In this document: one piece after another, positions 1 through 8,776 of the stretch
How the letters are laid out: every line of letters begins with the position of its first letter
How positions within the stretch are numbered: the stretch's first letter is position 1
NCBI GenBank assembly: GCA_937890005.1
Contig: CALBZA010000029.1
Location: 1-64,000, forward strand
Direction of reading: 5' to 3'
Source: an uncultured Verrucomicrobia subdivision 3 bacterium
GTDB taxonomy: Bacteria; Verrucomicrobiota; Verrucomicrobiia; Limisphaerales; DASXHY01
Length of the DNA: 64,000 nucleotides
Position numbers and translations under genes: made by a program
Notes under the pieces: generated by a model
Database searches by the model: none
Told to the model about the DNA's origin: nothing
What the model saw: only the letters and a program-made list of their open reading frames with translations

Positions 1-80
1 ATGAAGTTGTGCAGATTGCGCACCCCCATCCTCGGTTGCTCTTCCAATGAACCATCCGTGCGCAATGCAGATTCGCTCAT
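1..80 (-). CDS. 5' end of a gene cut by the window edge; possible cas4/cas1
   Basis: An ATG at 80 opens a frame that runs off the left edge, giving 26 residues that begin MSESALRTDG and end MGVRNLHNF. It starts 18 nt downstream of the Cas12b-like stop codon on the same strand, so it is almost certainly co-transcribed with it. In known type V-B loci the gene beside cas12b is often a Cas4-Cas1 fusion, whose N-terminus typically has a short aliphatic stretch followed by an Asn-Phe/Tyr-Cys-Pro-Arg motif; the visible LHNF could be the start of that motif. The assignment is inference from position and a few residues only. Confidence 0.45.
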   Translation of the reverse strand, partial: MSESALRTDGSLEEQPRMGVRNLHNF

Positions 81-98
81 GGTCAGTCGGGCATGAGG

Positions 99-3000
99 TT
101 AACTTTTAGCTTTCCATTTGGCCAACCGGGCGGCGTTGATGGATTCAATGCGTTTCCACTGATATGCTTTTACTGTTCCCCAAAAGCTTTTGCTGTGCAG
201 CAAAGGAACTGGTGCAGCCTTGTCCTCCGGCAGTGTAGCGGTTGTCCATTCTTTTCCTAACCACTCCAGGTTCAGTTTACCTGCGAGATCCACCAGCCCT
301 GCGAAGTCGGCAAAGAAATTGGGATTCGTGGTGTCTGTAATGGACGACTCGCCATCGCTGACGGTTAACTTGGGAGGGTTTTTCTCGCCGAACTTCCGTT
401 TCTCGCGAGCGGAAAGTGATCCGTACTTTTTATCCCGCTGTGTGCGTAGCCGAGGATAAATGCTCCAGACTTTGGGATCGGCAATAGCGCGAAGTGCAAG
501 ATTGATGGCGGCATTGATGTCAGATTGAACGATAGCTGGCTGGAGATCTGCATCGTTTACACGGTCAACAACAGGCACAAAGATCGGACCGACGGAGGCC
601 GGGAGAAGTAAAGTCCGTTTTGGACATTTGCCGGGGCGTTTTTCCTCGGCCCACTTTTTCTCCAAATCCGCCTGTGCTTGCCCAAGCAAGGCATCAAGAG
701 CGCGTAACCGTTCGGCCTCTTCCGTGGGTTTTTGGTTTTCGTCTTGTTTTCCTGCCAACCAGGCCCATTGACCGGTTCTGGTGAAACCGGCAGCGACTTC
801 TTCCGCGCGGAATCCGGGCACGCCACTGCGTGCGCAAAAACGCGACGAGTAGGCGGCCGGTGTTTCCAAAACCGGCAGCCCGAACACTTCGCAAAGTTGT
901 TTCAACTTGTCGCGTACAGCGCGGTGACACCATTTCATCAATCGGGAATTCTCCCGCGGTGCACGACCTTGCGTGGCTCGGTAACGCGACAAGTCTTCAA
1001 TCACGATGAAATCCGCCGGACCGATCCAGTTACCCTGTTTATCCAGAATCTTCTCATAAACACCGTGCTGGTCACGTTCGCGACGCAATAATTTCTTGTT
1101 GGCTGGCGGTGGCGCGAGACGTAACCCCAATGCCTCTGCAAGGATCATGTGTGCGGTTTGATTGACCCGCTGCTCCTTGAGATTATCGAGTTTGTCCAAC
1201 AAATCTGGACAAGGATCAGGTATAGATTCATCCCGCCGAGTGGGTGGTTTGCTGCCAATCTGGCGCCGCAAAGTCTGGTTTAAAGACTGGAAACGCCTTC
1301 GTAGTTCTTCAATTTGCTCAATGCGTTCTAACGACAATCCACGTTGGCCGCGCAGCCAAACTGGCCGTTCCTCGCGATCGAGGTTCGGGCCATCCTGAGT
1401 GAGTTGATGAATCAAATTCTCATCCGTTGCGGCGGGATGCTTTTTCCAGTGCCACGAACGCCCTCGTAACGGCAATATGCGGTTGGCGATTTTTTCAAGC
1501 AGTTGCGGTATTTCTTGACGCTTAATTGAGAGCAAATCGTGAAGCAAAGAGCGTAATTTTGCTATGCGGTGTGGTTTGGTTTGGGCTCTCGCCAGCATCC
1601 ATATCTCACGCATGTTATGCTCACTGGCGATTTCCCGCAGGCCTCGAAGACGTCTTTTGGATTCCTTTTCCGCAATAAACCAGCACCAACGGTGCAAACG
1701 AGAAATGCGCGATTGATATCGCCGCATCGCGATAAGCAATTTGTCGTTCTGTTCGGGGAAACTCAGATCCTTGCGCCAGCCATCTGGAAGCAACGTGAAG
1801 TGCTCTTTACCTTCGGCGTCTTTTTCAACAGCTTCCAACAGCCGCATCAATTCCGCGGTTTCGTCGGCCTCCCAATTTCGTGCTGGGCGTCCACGTTCGC
1901 CCCAGAGTTCCTCGCGGTAATCAAATGGTTCGCCTGAGTCCTCCGGATCGTTTTCATCAAGGCGACTCTTTGCACGCCAGACAAATGCGTCTTCACCGGG
2001 CAGGCGAAAGAGTCCTGAACGTTCCAGTGTTGCTCGCCATTCCTTGTTGCCGGTTTTTCCAATGAATCGAGAAGGACGCTTCAACGATGGGTCACAACTG
2101 GCGCGAAGCCTTGCAAAAGCTCCGGCGTCGCGCTGTCCCAAGTCGGTAGCGATTACAGAAAAAGAGTTAATACAGTCCCACCAAGGCTGATCAGGTTTTC
2201 CTTTCCAAGGCTCATTTGGCCAAGGCAGCCACATTGGTGTGAAGATCTTGTTCTCAACTCTTCCGGCCAATTGTTTGGCCCATTTTGTAGCTTTGCCAAC
2301 TCCAGCCACCAGCTTCTCCGTGTTCATCTCAACCGGGAAAGTGAGTTGAATGTTAGTCGGTGAAGTTGGTTGAAGTGTTACCCGGCAGTTCGAGAAGTCT
2401 TGATGATCTATTTCTGGCAATCCCAACGCCTGCATCATTGGTTGTAGCCACGGAACAGATTCCAAATCTTCATGTCCATCCCGGCGCAAGGCATCCCGAC
2501 GCAGTCGCGGTGCTGAGTAAGTGATGCGCACCTCAGTTGCCTCCAGACCTTTTTCAAGCTGGAGCACAATGCCACAGGTGAACGCCAGTTGGCCCGGCTG
2601 ATGATCCGAACCCAGTCGCCCTTGCTTGGGGATGATGAAATAGCGCGGGGAATATTCCGCGTGCGCTGGAGTGAACCGAATTTTCCGTTCCTTATCCGCC
2701 AGTTCAAACTGATGCTCTTTGTAAAGCCGCCATGCTCTAAGCGGGTCGCTGGTATGCCACTTCTGCGTTCCGGCATCGCGCCAGATGGGTTGATATTTGG
2801 GCTGCGCTAGTGCTCGATACAGCGTGGCACTTCCGAAATCGTCCCGATGCTTGGTTTGATGTTCATTCAACACCTCAATGAGTTTTTCCGGAGTGGCTTG
2901 GCCTTTTTCGGCAAGTTTACGCCACTTCGCTTTAATCTCTTCAAAGCCGCGCAAGGTGCGCTCTTGAATTGTGTATTCGATGCGCTGCGAATTTTCGCTG

Positions 3001-4310
3001 GGATTTTCGGCTTCTGCTACATAACCCAGCGTGTCTGTCACCAGTTCGCGTAACAGGTTGATGCGTTCATCACCCTCAAAGCCAAAATCACTCGTGAATT
3101 CATCATCTTCTTCATGTTCGTCATCCGATTTGCCTCCACGCCCTTCTATTTCAGCCAATTTTTTCCGGATTTCCTCCGCTGCTTTTTCACGAGTCAGCGT
3201 GTCCTGGAAGTAGCGATGCGGTGACTTGATGGCTTCGATGAATGCTGCGAGATCAAAGTCAAACCAGACCGCGCGGTCTTCGTTGTTCGGTTCGCGATAG
3301 AGCGCGCGATTTGTGAAGTAATCGAAGAGTGGTTGATCTGCCTCGGTCCGGACTTCGGCGATGAAATCGGAAACGATTTCAACTGGCGCATCTTTCAGCT
3401 TGTCTGCTTTTTTTCGCAAACTTGCGGTGGTGAGTTTGAATGCCTCCCATGTTTCCGCATTTGGAAAGAGTTTGAATACTACTGCCAGTGGATATGTGCC
3501 CTTGGGTTTGCGGCCTAACCGAGGCAGGGCGAGTTTATCGCCGAGTTTGGTTAGATGTTTGGTAAAATCCTCCGTAATTGCATTCAGACTTTTAACTTTG
3601 GTGGCGGCCGATTTAAACAATCGCTCTGCTTCGCTGCGAGCTTCTGCGGCGACCATCCGTTCCTTCGGGGCTTGAGTGACAAAGCATCCGAGATCCAGTT
3701 TCTCGGCGAGTGCAGGAATTTGATTTACGTCCGCTTCATGAATTTCACGGATGGATTCGAGCATCTGGCGTTCTTGCGCCTGAGCAACGTCCTTTGGTGT
3801 TGCGTCCAGCTTTCCGTGTGGAGTGCAAAACCATGGCAGGCGTGACACGCAGAGTTGGTTCAAGTCCGATTGATCGGCCTCTTCCAATAGTTGCAGAAGG
3901 GCCTTTGCGCGCTGGACAGGTGTTGATCCATTGGGTCTGAGAATGGCGTTCGCTGAAGCATCGAAGGCGGCGTGTTCGTCGGTAATGCCAGCATCAACAT
4001 TAAGCCATTTGGCAAGCCGCTTGTGCGGACCGTCATAACGAACGGCTTTGCGGTAACCATCCACCCAGTTCTCCCGAACCTGTTCGCGCCACGCGAGAGC
4101 GGCTTTTCCCTTAGGCGTGTCGGGCTGTAAGTCGGCAGCCATCGCTGCCAATGCGAGTGCGTAATAATTCACCGCGTCCTGAAAGAGTTGGTGGTGTTGC
4201 CAGAGAACGGATTGCCAATGGTCGAGTTTCTTCCATGCCGGTTTTCCGGACTCATCTTTTCCATTTGGAGTTTCAACTAAACAAACCTTTCCGAAATATA
4301 TTCTGTTCAT
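99..4310 (-). CDS. cas12b: Cas12b-like type V CRISPR effector nuclease
   Basis: A 1403-aa RNA-guided DNA nuclease candidate. Three RuvC-like motifs are visible: TDLGQRD with Asp723 (RuvC-I), VIEDLSRY with Glu1105 (RuvC-II) and QSDINAAINLA with Asp1264 (RuvC-III). After RuvC-II the pattern ENSRLMKWCHRAV followed by AAYSSRFCARSGVPGF closely matches the Cas12b signature (ENNQLMQWSHRGV and AAFSSRFDARTGAPG in the Alicyclobacillus enzyme as I recall it). An N-terminal stretch, DDFGSATLYRALAQPKYQPI, also matches a Cas12b REC-region block. It is longer than the usual 1100-1300 aa; an acidic, low-complexity insert lies near residue 405-435. The start at 4310 (MNRIYFGKV) is preferred over an upstream in-frame codon because the decayed second copy at 5100 begins with the same MNR motif. 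The DNA looks more A/T-rich than neighbouring genes, which suggests transfer. The subtype is inferred from motifs, not from a search. Confidence 0.88.
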   Translation of the reverse strand: MNRIYFGKVCLVETPNGKDESGKPAWKKLDHWQSVLWQHHQLFQDAVNYYALALAAMAADLQPDTPKGKAALAWREQVRENWVDGYRKAVRYDGPHKRLAKWLNVDAGITDEHAAFDASANAILRPNGSTPVQRAKALLQLLEEADQSDLNQLCVSRLPWFCTPHGKLDATPKDVAQAQERQMLESIREIHEADVNQIPALAEKLDLGCFVTQAPKERMVAAEARSEAERLFKSAATKVKSLNAITEDFTKHLTKLGDKLALPRLGRKPKGTYPLAVVFKLFPNAETWEAFKLTTASLRKKADKLKDAPVEIVSDFIAEVRTEADQPLFDYFTNRALYREPNNEDRAVWFDFDLAAFIEAIKSPHRYFQDTLTREKAAEEIRKKLAEIEGRGGKSDDEHEEDDEFTSDFGFEGDERINLLRELVTDTLGYVAEAENPSENSQRIEYTIQERTLRGFEEIKAKWRKLAEKGQATPEKLIEVLNEHQTKHRDDFGSATLYRALAQPKYQPIWRDAGTQKWHTSDPLRAWRLYKEHQFELADKERKIRFTPAHAEYSPRYFIIPKQGRLGSDHQPGQLAFTCGIVLQLEKGLEATEVRITYSAPRLRRDALRRDGHEDLESVPWLQPMMQALGLPEIDHQDFSNCRVTLQPTSPTNIQLTFPVEMNTEKLVAGVGKATKWAKQLAGRVENKIFTPMWLPWPNEPWKGKPDQPWWDCINSFSVIATDLGQRDAGAFARLRASCDPSLKRPSRFIGKTGNKEWRATLERSGLFRLPGEDAFVWRAKSRLDENDPEDSGEPFDYREELWGERGRPARNWEADETAELMRLLEAVEKDAEGKEHFTLLPDGWRKDLSFPEQNDKLLIAMRRYQSRISRLHRWCWFIAEKESKRRLRGLREIASEHNMREIWMLARAQTKPHRIAKLRSLLHDLLSIKRQEIPQLLEKIANRILPLRGRSWHWKKHPAATDENLIHQLTQDGPNLDREERPVWLRGQRGLSLERIEQIEELRRRFQSLNQTLRRQIGSKPPTRRDESIPDPCPDLLDKLDNLKEQRVNQTAHMILAEALGLRLAPPPANKKLLRRERDQHGVYEKILDKQGNWIGPADFIVIEDLSRYRATQGRAPRENSRLMKWCHRAVRDKLKQLCEVFGLPVLETPAAYSSRFCARSGVPGFRAEEVAAGFTRTGQWAWLAGKQDENQKPTEEAERLRALDALLGQAQADLEKKWAEEKRPGKCPKRTLLLPASVGPIFVPVVDRVNDADLQPAIVQSDINAAINLALRAIADPKVWSIYPRLRTQRDKKYGSLSAREKRKFGEKNPPKLTVSDGESSITDTTNPNFFADFAGLVDLAGKLNLEWLGKEWTTATLPEDKAAPVPLLHSKSFWGTVKAYQWKRIESINAARLAKWKAKS

Positions 4311-4326
4311 GGTGGTGAGTCTGTTT

Positions 4327-4674
4327 CTAAGCCGCCAAAGCGGGCAGTGCTTGAACAATTAGGTTAAGTTTGATGATTTCAGTTTCTGATTCGTGAAATG
4401 GAACGAGCAGCAAATAATGAGCACCGTTGCGGCTGATGGTCAGGAATGCCACGCCATTTCCAGGTGATAGGTTTAGCAGCGTATTGCGGTCGATTTTCTC
4501 GGATGACGCATATTTCAGAAGGACGTCGTCAATGTCTAAAATATCTGGATGCAAATCAGGCTGTTCTCCGAACACGCCAGAAAAGAGCGCGGCATCATAG
4601 CTTTCTCCATGAATTATGTGCTTCATCGCAGAGCTATCTTGGGAGATTTTTAATAACATTGCAAGAAAATTCAC
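4327..4674 (-). CDS. small ORF directly upstream of the Cas12b-like gene, function unknown
   Basis: Up to 115 aa from a GTG at 4674, or 99 aa from an ATG at 4626 (MKHIIHGES). It ends 16 nt before the effector start and on the same strand, so the two are likely one transcript. The sequence is acidic in the middle (DILDIDDVLLKYASSEKID) and then alternates hydrophobic beta-strand-like segments (GVAFLTISRNGAHYLLLVP). There is no signal peptide or membrane segment and I do not recognise a family. Small immunity or accessory proteins can look like this, but that is only a guess. Start choice is uncertain because neither candidate has a good Shine-Dalgarno sequence. Confidence 0.5.
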   Translation of the reverse strand: MNFLAMLLKISQDSSAMKHIIHGESYDAALFSGVFGEQPDLHPDILDIDDVLLKYASSEKIDRNTLLNLSPGNGVAFLTISRNGAHYLLLVPFHESETEIIKLNLIVQALPALAA

Positions 4675-4940
4675 TCGTTAGTTGTATGGAACCGTGCTTT
4701 GCCAGATGGAAATGAGAATGACGCAGGCTAAATCTCCCAACAAGCTCTGCCCGCCTCAGACCGACGGTCGCAGTACCGAGCTGGTAACCACGCAATTTAT
4801 ACATGCTTACAAGCTCGGCCTCAAAACCGAGATCATGCCTTCCCAATGGCGGAAGAAAGGTGGTCAGTAGCCGTAGCCGCAAAGAGATTAGTTTATTTTG
4901 TCTCATTGCGACAATTTCTATTTCCGTCGGTCATCGGGTA
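4675..4940. other. intergenic region between the Cas12b-like operon and the decayed copy
   Basis: No convincing gene. I searched by eye for direct repeats of 25-40 bases with regular spacing and saw none, so there is no CRISPR array here. A short plus-strand frame (4682-4870) and an opposing minus-strand frame lack any recognisable family. This stretch is where a promoter for the minus-strand operon should lie and where a tracrRNA could be encoded, but I cannot point to one. Confidence 0.4.
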
Positions 4941-5100
4941 GGATCCACCGCGTCCTGAAAAAGTTGGTGGTGTTGCCAGAGAGCATCCTGCCACTTCTGC
5001 GGGCGATTTCCGGATCGGGATGGAATGGCTTCCACGGGTTGGTGTTATCGCCAGTGAAAATTTCGACGTAGCTGACGCGGCCTTGATAAACGCGGTTCAT
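4941..5100 (-). pseudogene. decayed 5' fragment of a second cas12b-like gene
   Basis: An ATG at 5100 opens MNRVYQGRVSYVE, matching the start of the intact effector (MNRIYFGKVCLVE). About 27 codons in, the match continues in a different frame: KWQDALWQHHQLFQDAVD versus HWQSVLWQHHQLFQDAVN. At DNA level the plus-strand stretch around 4948-4980 is almost identical to 4171-4205. The similarity stops near 4941. This is therefore a frameshifted and truncated relic of a second, diverged copy, in the same orientation about 0.8 kb upstream of the intact gene. Confidence 0.82.
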
Positions 5101-5648
5101 GTGTTGAGTGGTTTGAGTGTGGAAATAGCTCGATACCCGATTGAAGAATCAGCCCGAGGACTGCGATCGCCGATCGATTGTCGGATTCAGGACAAAAGAA
5201 AACACCTCGGCAGGCCAGATCGCCGATTGGTCGAGTGGTTTTCATCAGTTCCTTTCTGACTCCGGGTGCTCTTTAGCAGAACCGTCCCAACACGACAATT
5301 TCATTCCTCGTCCCATTCCTCCCCACTGCTTTTCAGACGCGATGCCCCAAATCCCAGGTCCAACGCCGATCGCCTGATGATCACCAGACGCGGATTGACT
5401 GGGAGGCGAATTCCCATCAAATGCCCGCCTGGGAAAGCGGCCCGCGGGAATGGCAAAGCGGCAGCTTTGCCCTACCGGGGAATGATTGACAGCCTTCGCG
5501 TCCTTCGCGTCTTTCGCGTGAGGCTTTGTGGCGGATGAAGAAATTTTTGCGGTTACTGGACGGATCGAAACCGAGATCGAGATCGAGATCGCGATCGAAA
5601 TCGCATGCGCGGCGGTCAGCAGTCTGCGTTCCGGAGGAGGTAGTCAAC
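5101..5648. other. intergenic region between CRISPR locus and nadC
   Basis: No gene seen. It holds two related motifs built on GATCGCCGAT (near 5168 and 5219), a REP-like hairpin (listed separately), and a CCTTCGCGT-type simple repeat at about 5493-5520 of the kind scattered through this genome. The nadC frame stays open through 5526-5648, including a low-complexity Arg/Ser stretch, but that part is better read as leader. Confidence 0.5.
5452..5475. repeat. REP-like palindrome
   Basis: GCAAAGC-GGCA-GCTTTGC forms a perfect 7-bp stem with a 4-nt loop, followed by CCTACC. A second, slightly diverged and inverted copy (GGCAAGCGGCAGCTTTGCC on the minus strand) lies near 8777-8796 after coaX, so this is a dispersed element rather than a gene-specific terminator. 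Confidence 0.6.
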
Positions 5649-6554
5649 GTGATCAACATTCCGGTTTGCGGTGAAAACCTTTTGCGCCATGCTGCGCGTG
5701 TGAAATCGCTCAGCTCTGATGAAGTCCGCAAAGCCGTCCAGGCCGCTCTGGCCGAAGATGTCGGCGACGGCGACGTCACCACACTGTCCACGGTGCCGGA
5801 AGGCGCAACGGCCGTTGCCGAGATGCGCGCGCGGGAACCTCTCGTGGCCGCAGGAATCGATTTCGCCAGGATCGCTTTCCAGGAACTTTCACCCGCCATC
5901 CACATCGAAGCCCACGCCGGCGATGGCGATCGCGTGAAGGCCAAAGGAATTCTGCTCCGAATCTCGGGATCAGCCCGCGCCATTCTCACGGCGGAACGGG
6001 TCGCATTGAATTTCGTCCAGCGCCTTTCCGGCGTCGCCACGTTGACCGCGCAGTTCGTCGATGCCATCAAGGGCACGTCCGCGCAGATTCTCGACACGCG
6101 CAAAACGACTCCGGGCTGGCGGAGTTTTGAAAAGTATGCGGTGGCCTGCGGCGGGGGGACGAATCATCGGTTCGGCCTGTTCGATATGGTGTTGATCAAG
6201 GACAATCATCTCGCTGCGCTGCGTGATGCCACGCCGAATGCGATCGCCGCGGCTGTTCAAGGGGCGCGCAAATTGTATCCGGGACTGAAGGTGGAAGTGG
6301 AGGCCGACACGCTGGAACAGGTGGATCAGGCGGTTGAAGCAGGCGCGGATTTCGTGCTGCTCGACAACATGACGCTGGCACAGCTGCGACAGGCGGTTCA
6401 AAAATGCAAAGGCCGCTGCAAAACGGAGGCGAGCGGCGGCGTGAATCTCGTCAGCGTCCGAAGCATCGCGGAGACGGGCGTGGATTTCATTTCCGTCGGC
6501 GCACTGACGCACTCGGCGCGATCGGTGGATGTGGGGTTGGATTTTCAAGCGTGA
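5649..6554 (+). CDS. nadC: nicotinate-nucleotide pyrophosphorylase (carboxylating)
   Basis: Makes nicotinate mononucleotide from quinolinate and PRPP in de novo NAD synthesis, in the cytoplasm. About 301 aa from a GTG at 5649, chosen because a strong GGAGGAGG lies 8 nt upstream; the open frame reaches back to 5526 but that part is Arg/Ser-rich junk. Family motifs are clear: LAEDVGDGDVTT near the N-terminus, LDTRKTTPGWR and GGGTNHRFGLFDMVLIKDNH in the middle, EVEADTLEQ, VLLDNM and EASGGVN toward the C-terminus. Next on the same strand are birA and coaX, so this is a small cofactor cluster, although the spacers of 140-205 bp argue against tight coupling. Confidence 0.93.
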   Translation: MINIPVCGENLLRHAARVKSLSSDEVRKAVQAALAEDVGDGDVTTLSTVPEGATAVAEMRAREPLVAAGIDFARIAFQELSPAIHIEAHAGDGDRVKAKGILLRISGSARAILTAERVALNFVQRLSGVATLTAQFVDAIKGTSAQILDTRKTTPGWRSFEKYAVACGGGTNHRFGLFDMVLIKDNHLAALRDATPNAIAAAVQGARKLYPGLKVEVEADTLEQVDQAVEAGADFVLLDNMTLAQLRQAVQKCKGRCKTEASGGVNLVSVRSIAETGVDFISVGALTHSARSVDVGLDFQA

Positions 6555-6696
6555 TGCGTGAAGGCGTGACGAGTGAATACGTGATACGTGAGGAATGAAG
6601 GCGTGAAGGCGCCAAATCGAAAGCTGAAAACTGAAAACTGAAAAGCTGAAACCGCCGAACTCAAAACTCAAAACCCAAAACTAACACTCAATTTCG
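6555..6696. repeat. simple-repeat spacer
   Basis: Contains short tandem units of several kinds: GTGAAGGC, ACTGAAA and CAAAACT. The same unit families recur in other spacers of the window (7690-7800, 44940-45090, 54376-54478). Confidence 0.6.
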
Positions 6697-7677
6697 ATGA
6701 CAACTGACGCACAGATTCTTGCGGCGCTGCGCAATGCGGGGAATGGCTCCGTTTCGGGCGCCGAGCTTTCCCAGAAGCTTGGAATCAGCCGCGCCGCCAT
6801 CTGGGCGCGCATCGAGGAATTGAGAAAGGTGGGCTACGAAATCGAGGCGGGACCGCATTTCGGTTATCGCCTCGCGAGTTCGCCCGACGCACTTCATGCG
6901 GATGATCTCGTCGCGCGACTCGGACCGACCGATGCCATCGGCCGACACATTCAGGTTTTTCAGGAAACGACTTCCACGAATGACATTATCGAGAAACTCG
7001 CGCGCGACGGTGTGCGGGAAGGCGCGGTGGTGTTTGCCGAGTCACAAACCAAAGGCCGCGGACGTCTCGGACGACGCTGGATGTCGCCGTCGGGAAAAGG
7101 ACTCTGGTTCTCGGTTCTGTTGCGACCGCAGCTTCGGCCACAGCAAAGCACGCAGCTCACGGTGGCTGCGGCGACAGCTCTCGCCCGCGCCATTCAGCTG
7201 ACGGCCAGGATTCGGCCCGACATCAAATGGCCGAACGACATTTTGATCCGGCGACGCAAAGTGGCGGGCATCCTCACCGAGTTGAACGCGGAACTGGATC
7301 AGGTGAAATACATCGTGCTCGGCATCGGTGTGGATGTGAACCTGGCGGCGAATGAGTTTCCGGCGGAGCTGAAGGCCGTTGCCACTTCGATTCGTGCCGA
7401 AACTGGAAACGAAATTTCCCGTGCGGAACTCGCTGTGACTATTCTTCGTGAGCTGGACCGGGATTACACACGAGTGCGAAACGGAAAGTTCGCGGAACTC
7501 GCCGATGACTGGGAGGCGCAGTGCTCCACCATCGGGCAGAACGTGAGCATTCGCATGGGCGACCGCGTGATTCGGGGACGCGCGGAATCGCTGAGTCCGG
7601 AGGGCGCGTTGCTGGTCCGCACGGAACACGGGCATCTTGAGCCGATCATTGGCGGCGATGTGACGTTGGAAAAATAA
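6697..7677 (+). CDS. birA: biotin--[acetyl-CoA-carboxylase] ligase with N-terminal HTH
   Basis: Activates biotin to biotinyl-AMP and transfers it to the lysine of biotin carboxyl carrier proteins. The 326 aa match the two-function BirA layout: a winged-helix domain in residues 1-65 (ELSQKLGISRAAIWARIEEL as recognition segment), a catalytic domain with TTSTNDI, GRGRLGRRW (biotin/AMP loop), KWPNDI, KVAGIL and LGIGVDVN, and a C-terminal SH3-like cap from about residue 280. The HTH suggests that it also represses biotin or fatty-acid genes, as in E. coli, but no operator is visible here. Confidence 0.93.
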   Translation: MTTDAQILAALRNAGNGSVSGAELSQKLGISRAAIWARIEELRKVGYEIEAGPHFGYRLASSPDALHADDLVARLGPTDAIGRHIQVFQETTSTNDIIEKLARDGVREGAVVFAESQTKGRGRLGRRWMSPSGKGLWFSVLLRPQLRPQQSTQLTVAAATALARAIQLTARIRPDIKWPNDILIRRRKVAGILTELNAELDQVKYIVLGIGVDVNLAANEFPAELKAVATSIRAETGNEISRAELAVTILRELDRDYTRVRNGKFAELADDWEAQCSTIGQNVSIRMGDRVIRGRAESLSPEGALLVRTEHGHLEPIIGGDVTLEK

Positions 7678-7882
7678 CCCACCGAAGTTTGAGTTTTGAG
7701 TTTTGGGTTTTGAGTTCAGTGTTTCAGGTTGTCAGCATTTCCGTTTTCAGCTTTCGCTTTTCAGTTTCTCAGCATTTCACTGTTTCAGCTTTTCCGCCTG
7801 TCAGGTTTTCCGCCTTTGCCCATCCTCTTCCGCACGAACAAACTTGTCTGGAATCTGAATTGGGCGTAATCAGCGGTTCGCA
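7678..7882. repeat. simple-repeat spacer upstream of coaX
   Basis: Low-complexity TTTGAGTTTTGGGTTTTGAGT followed by many TTTCAGC/TTTCAGT units. No gene seen. Confidence 0.55.
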
Positions 7883-8677
7883 ATGATTCTTCTCTTCGAC
7901 ATCGGCAACACGAATACACACGTCGGACTCGCGAACGATCGACGGATTGTGCAGCAGCGCGACATTCCGACGGCGGAACTCAGGAACGGCAGCGTGCGCG
8001 ATGAGCTGATGGATTTTGTCGGACGCAACCGCATCGAAGGCGCAGCGCTGTGCAGCGTGGTTCCAAAGGCGACTCCGCTCGTGTTGAAGGTCGTGTGGCA
8101 GCTCTGGAAGCTCGACGCCCTTGAGTTGACACCCAAAACGCTTCGCATCGTGGGCATCGATTATCCCAGGCCCAACAGCATCGGCCCCGACCGCCTCGCG
8201 AATGCGGCGGCGGCGTGTCATCACTTCGGCGCGCCTTCGGTGGTGGTCGATTTCGGCACCGCGGTCACGTTCGACGTCGTGAATGGCAGCTGCAACTACG
8301 TGGGTGGCATCATCGCGCCCGGACTGGCGGCAATGACCGATTATCTGCACGAGAAAACCGCCCTGCTGCCACGGATAAAAATTCGCGAGGTGACGAGCCC
8401 GATCGGAAAGAGCACCGAACATGCGATGCTGGTTGGCGCGGTGCATGGCTATCGCGGACTCGTTCGCGAACTGATTCGGGAACTGAAATTGGAACTGGGC
8501 GTGAAGCGGCTGCCGGTCGTCGCGACGGGCGGTTATGCCAGGTTGATCGCTTCAAAGTTGCCGGAAATTTCCGCAGTGGAACCGAATCTGACACTGGAAG
8601 GATTGCGTTTGGTTTACACGGCGAACGCCTCCGCTGCATCGGTTCGGCAACCATCGAAAAAACAGCGAGCTGCATAG
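7883..8677 (+). CDS. coaX: type III pantothenate kinase
   Basis: Phosphorylates pantothenate, the first step of coenzyme A synthesis, in the cytoplasm. The 264-aa length and motifs fit the CoaX (type III, ASKHA-fold) family: DIGNTNTHVGL phosphate loop at the N-terminus, GPDRLANAAAA, the VVDFGTAVTFDVV metal/phosphate segment, GGIIAPGL, and ATGGYARL near the C-terminus. The Lys/Arg-rich last 15 residues are beyond the usual domain. No coaA or coaW competitor is in the window. Confidence 0.94.
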   Translation: MILLFDIGNTNTHVGLANDRRIVQQRDIPTAELRNGSVRDELMDFVGRNRIEGAALCSVVPKATPLVLKVVWQLWKLDALELTPKTLRIVGIDYPRPNSIGPDRLANAAAACHHFGAPSVVVDFGTAVTFDVVNGSCNYVGGIIAPGLAAMTDYLHEKTALLPRIKIREVTSPIGKSTEHAMLVGAVHGYRGLVRELIRELKLELGVKRLPVVATGGYARLIASKLPEISAVEPNLTLEGLRLVYTANASAASVRQPSKKQRAA

Positions 8678-8776
8678 CGCAACACTTGGGGACTGTTCAT
8701 TGCAGGACTGCCGGAACGATCAGGTTGAGATTTCGATGAACCGGCAGGTTCGCCCTACCAATGTTTCGCTCGGCAG

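Noticed and set aside
1..76. Imperfect repeat/inverted repeat (TGCAGATTGCGCAC and GTGCGCAATGCAGATTCG) considered as degenerate CRISPR repeat
   Set aside because: Too short and irregular, and it falls inside an open frame that begins at 80 on the minus strand.
4682..4906. Short opposing frames (62 and 90 aa) upstream of the small ORF, considered as transposase fragments
   Set aside because: No terminal inverted repeats, target duplications or family motifs.
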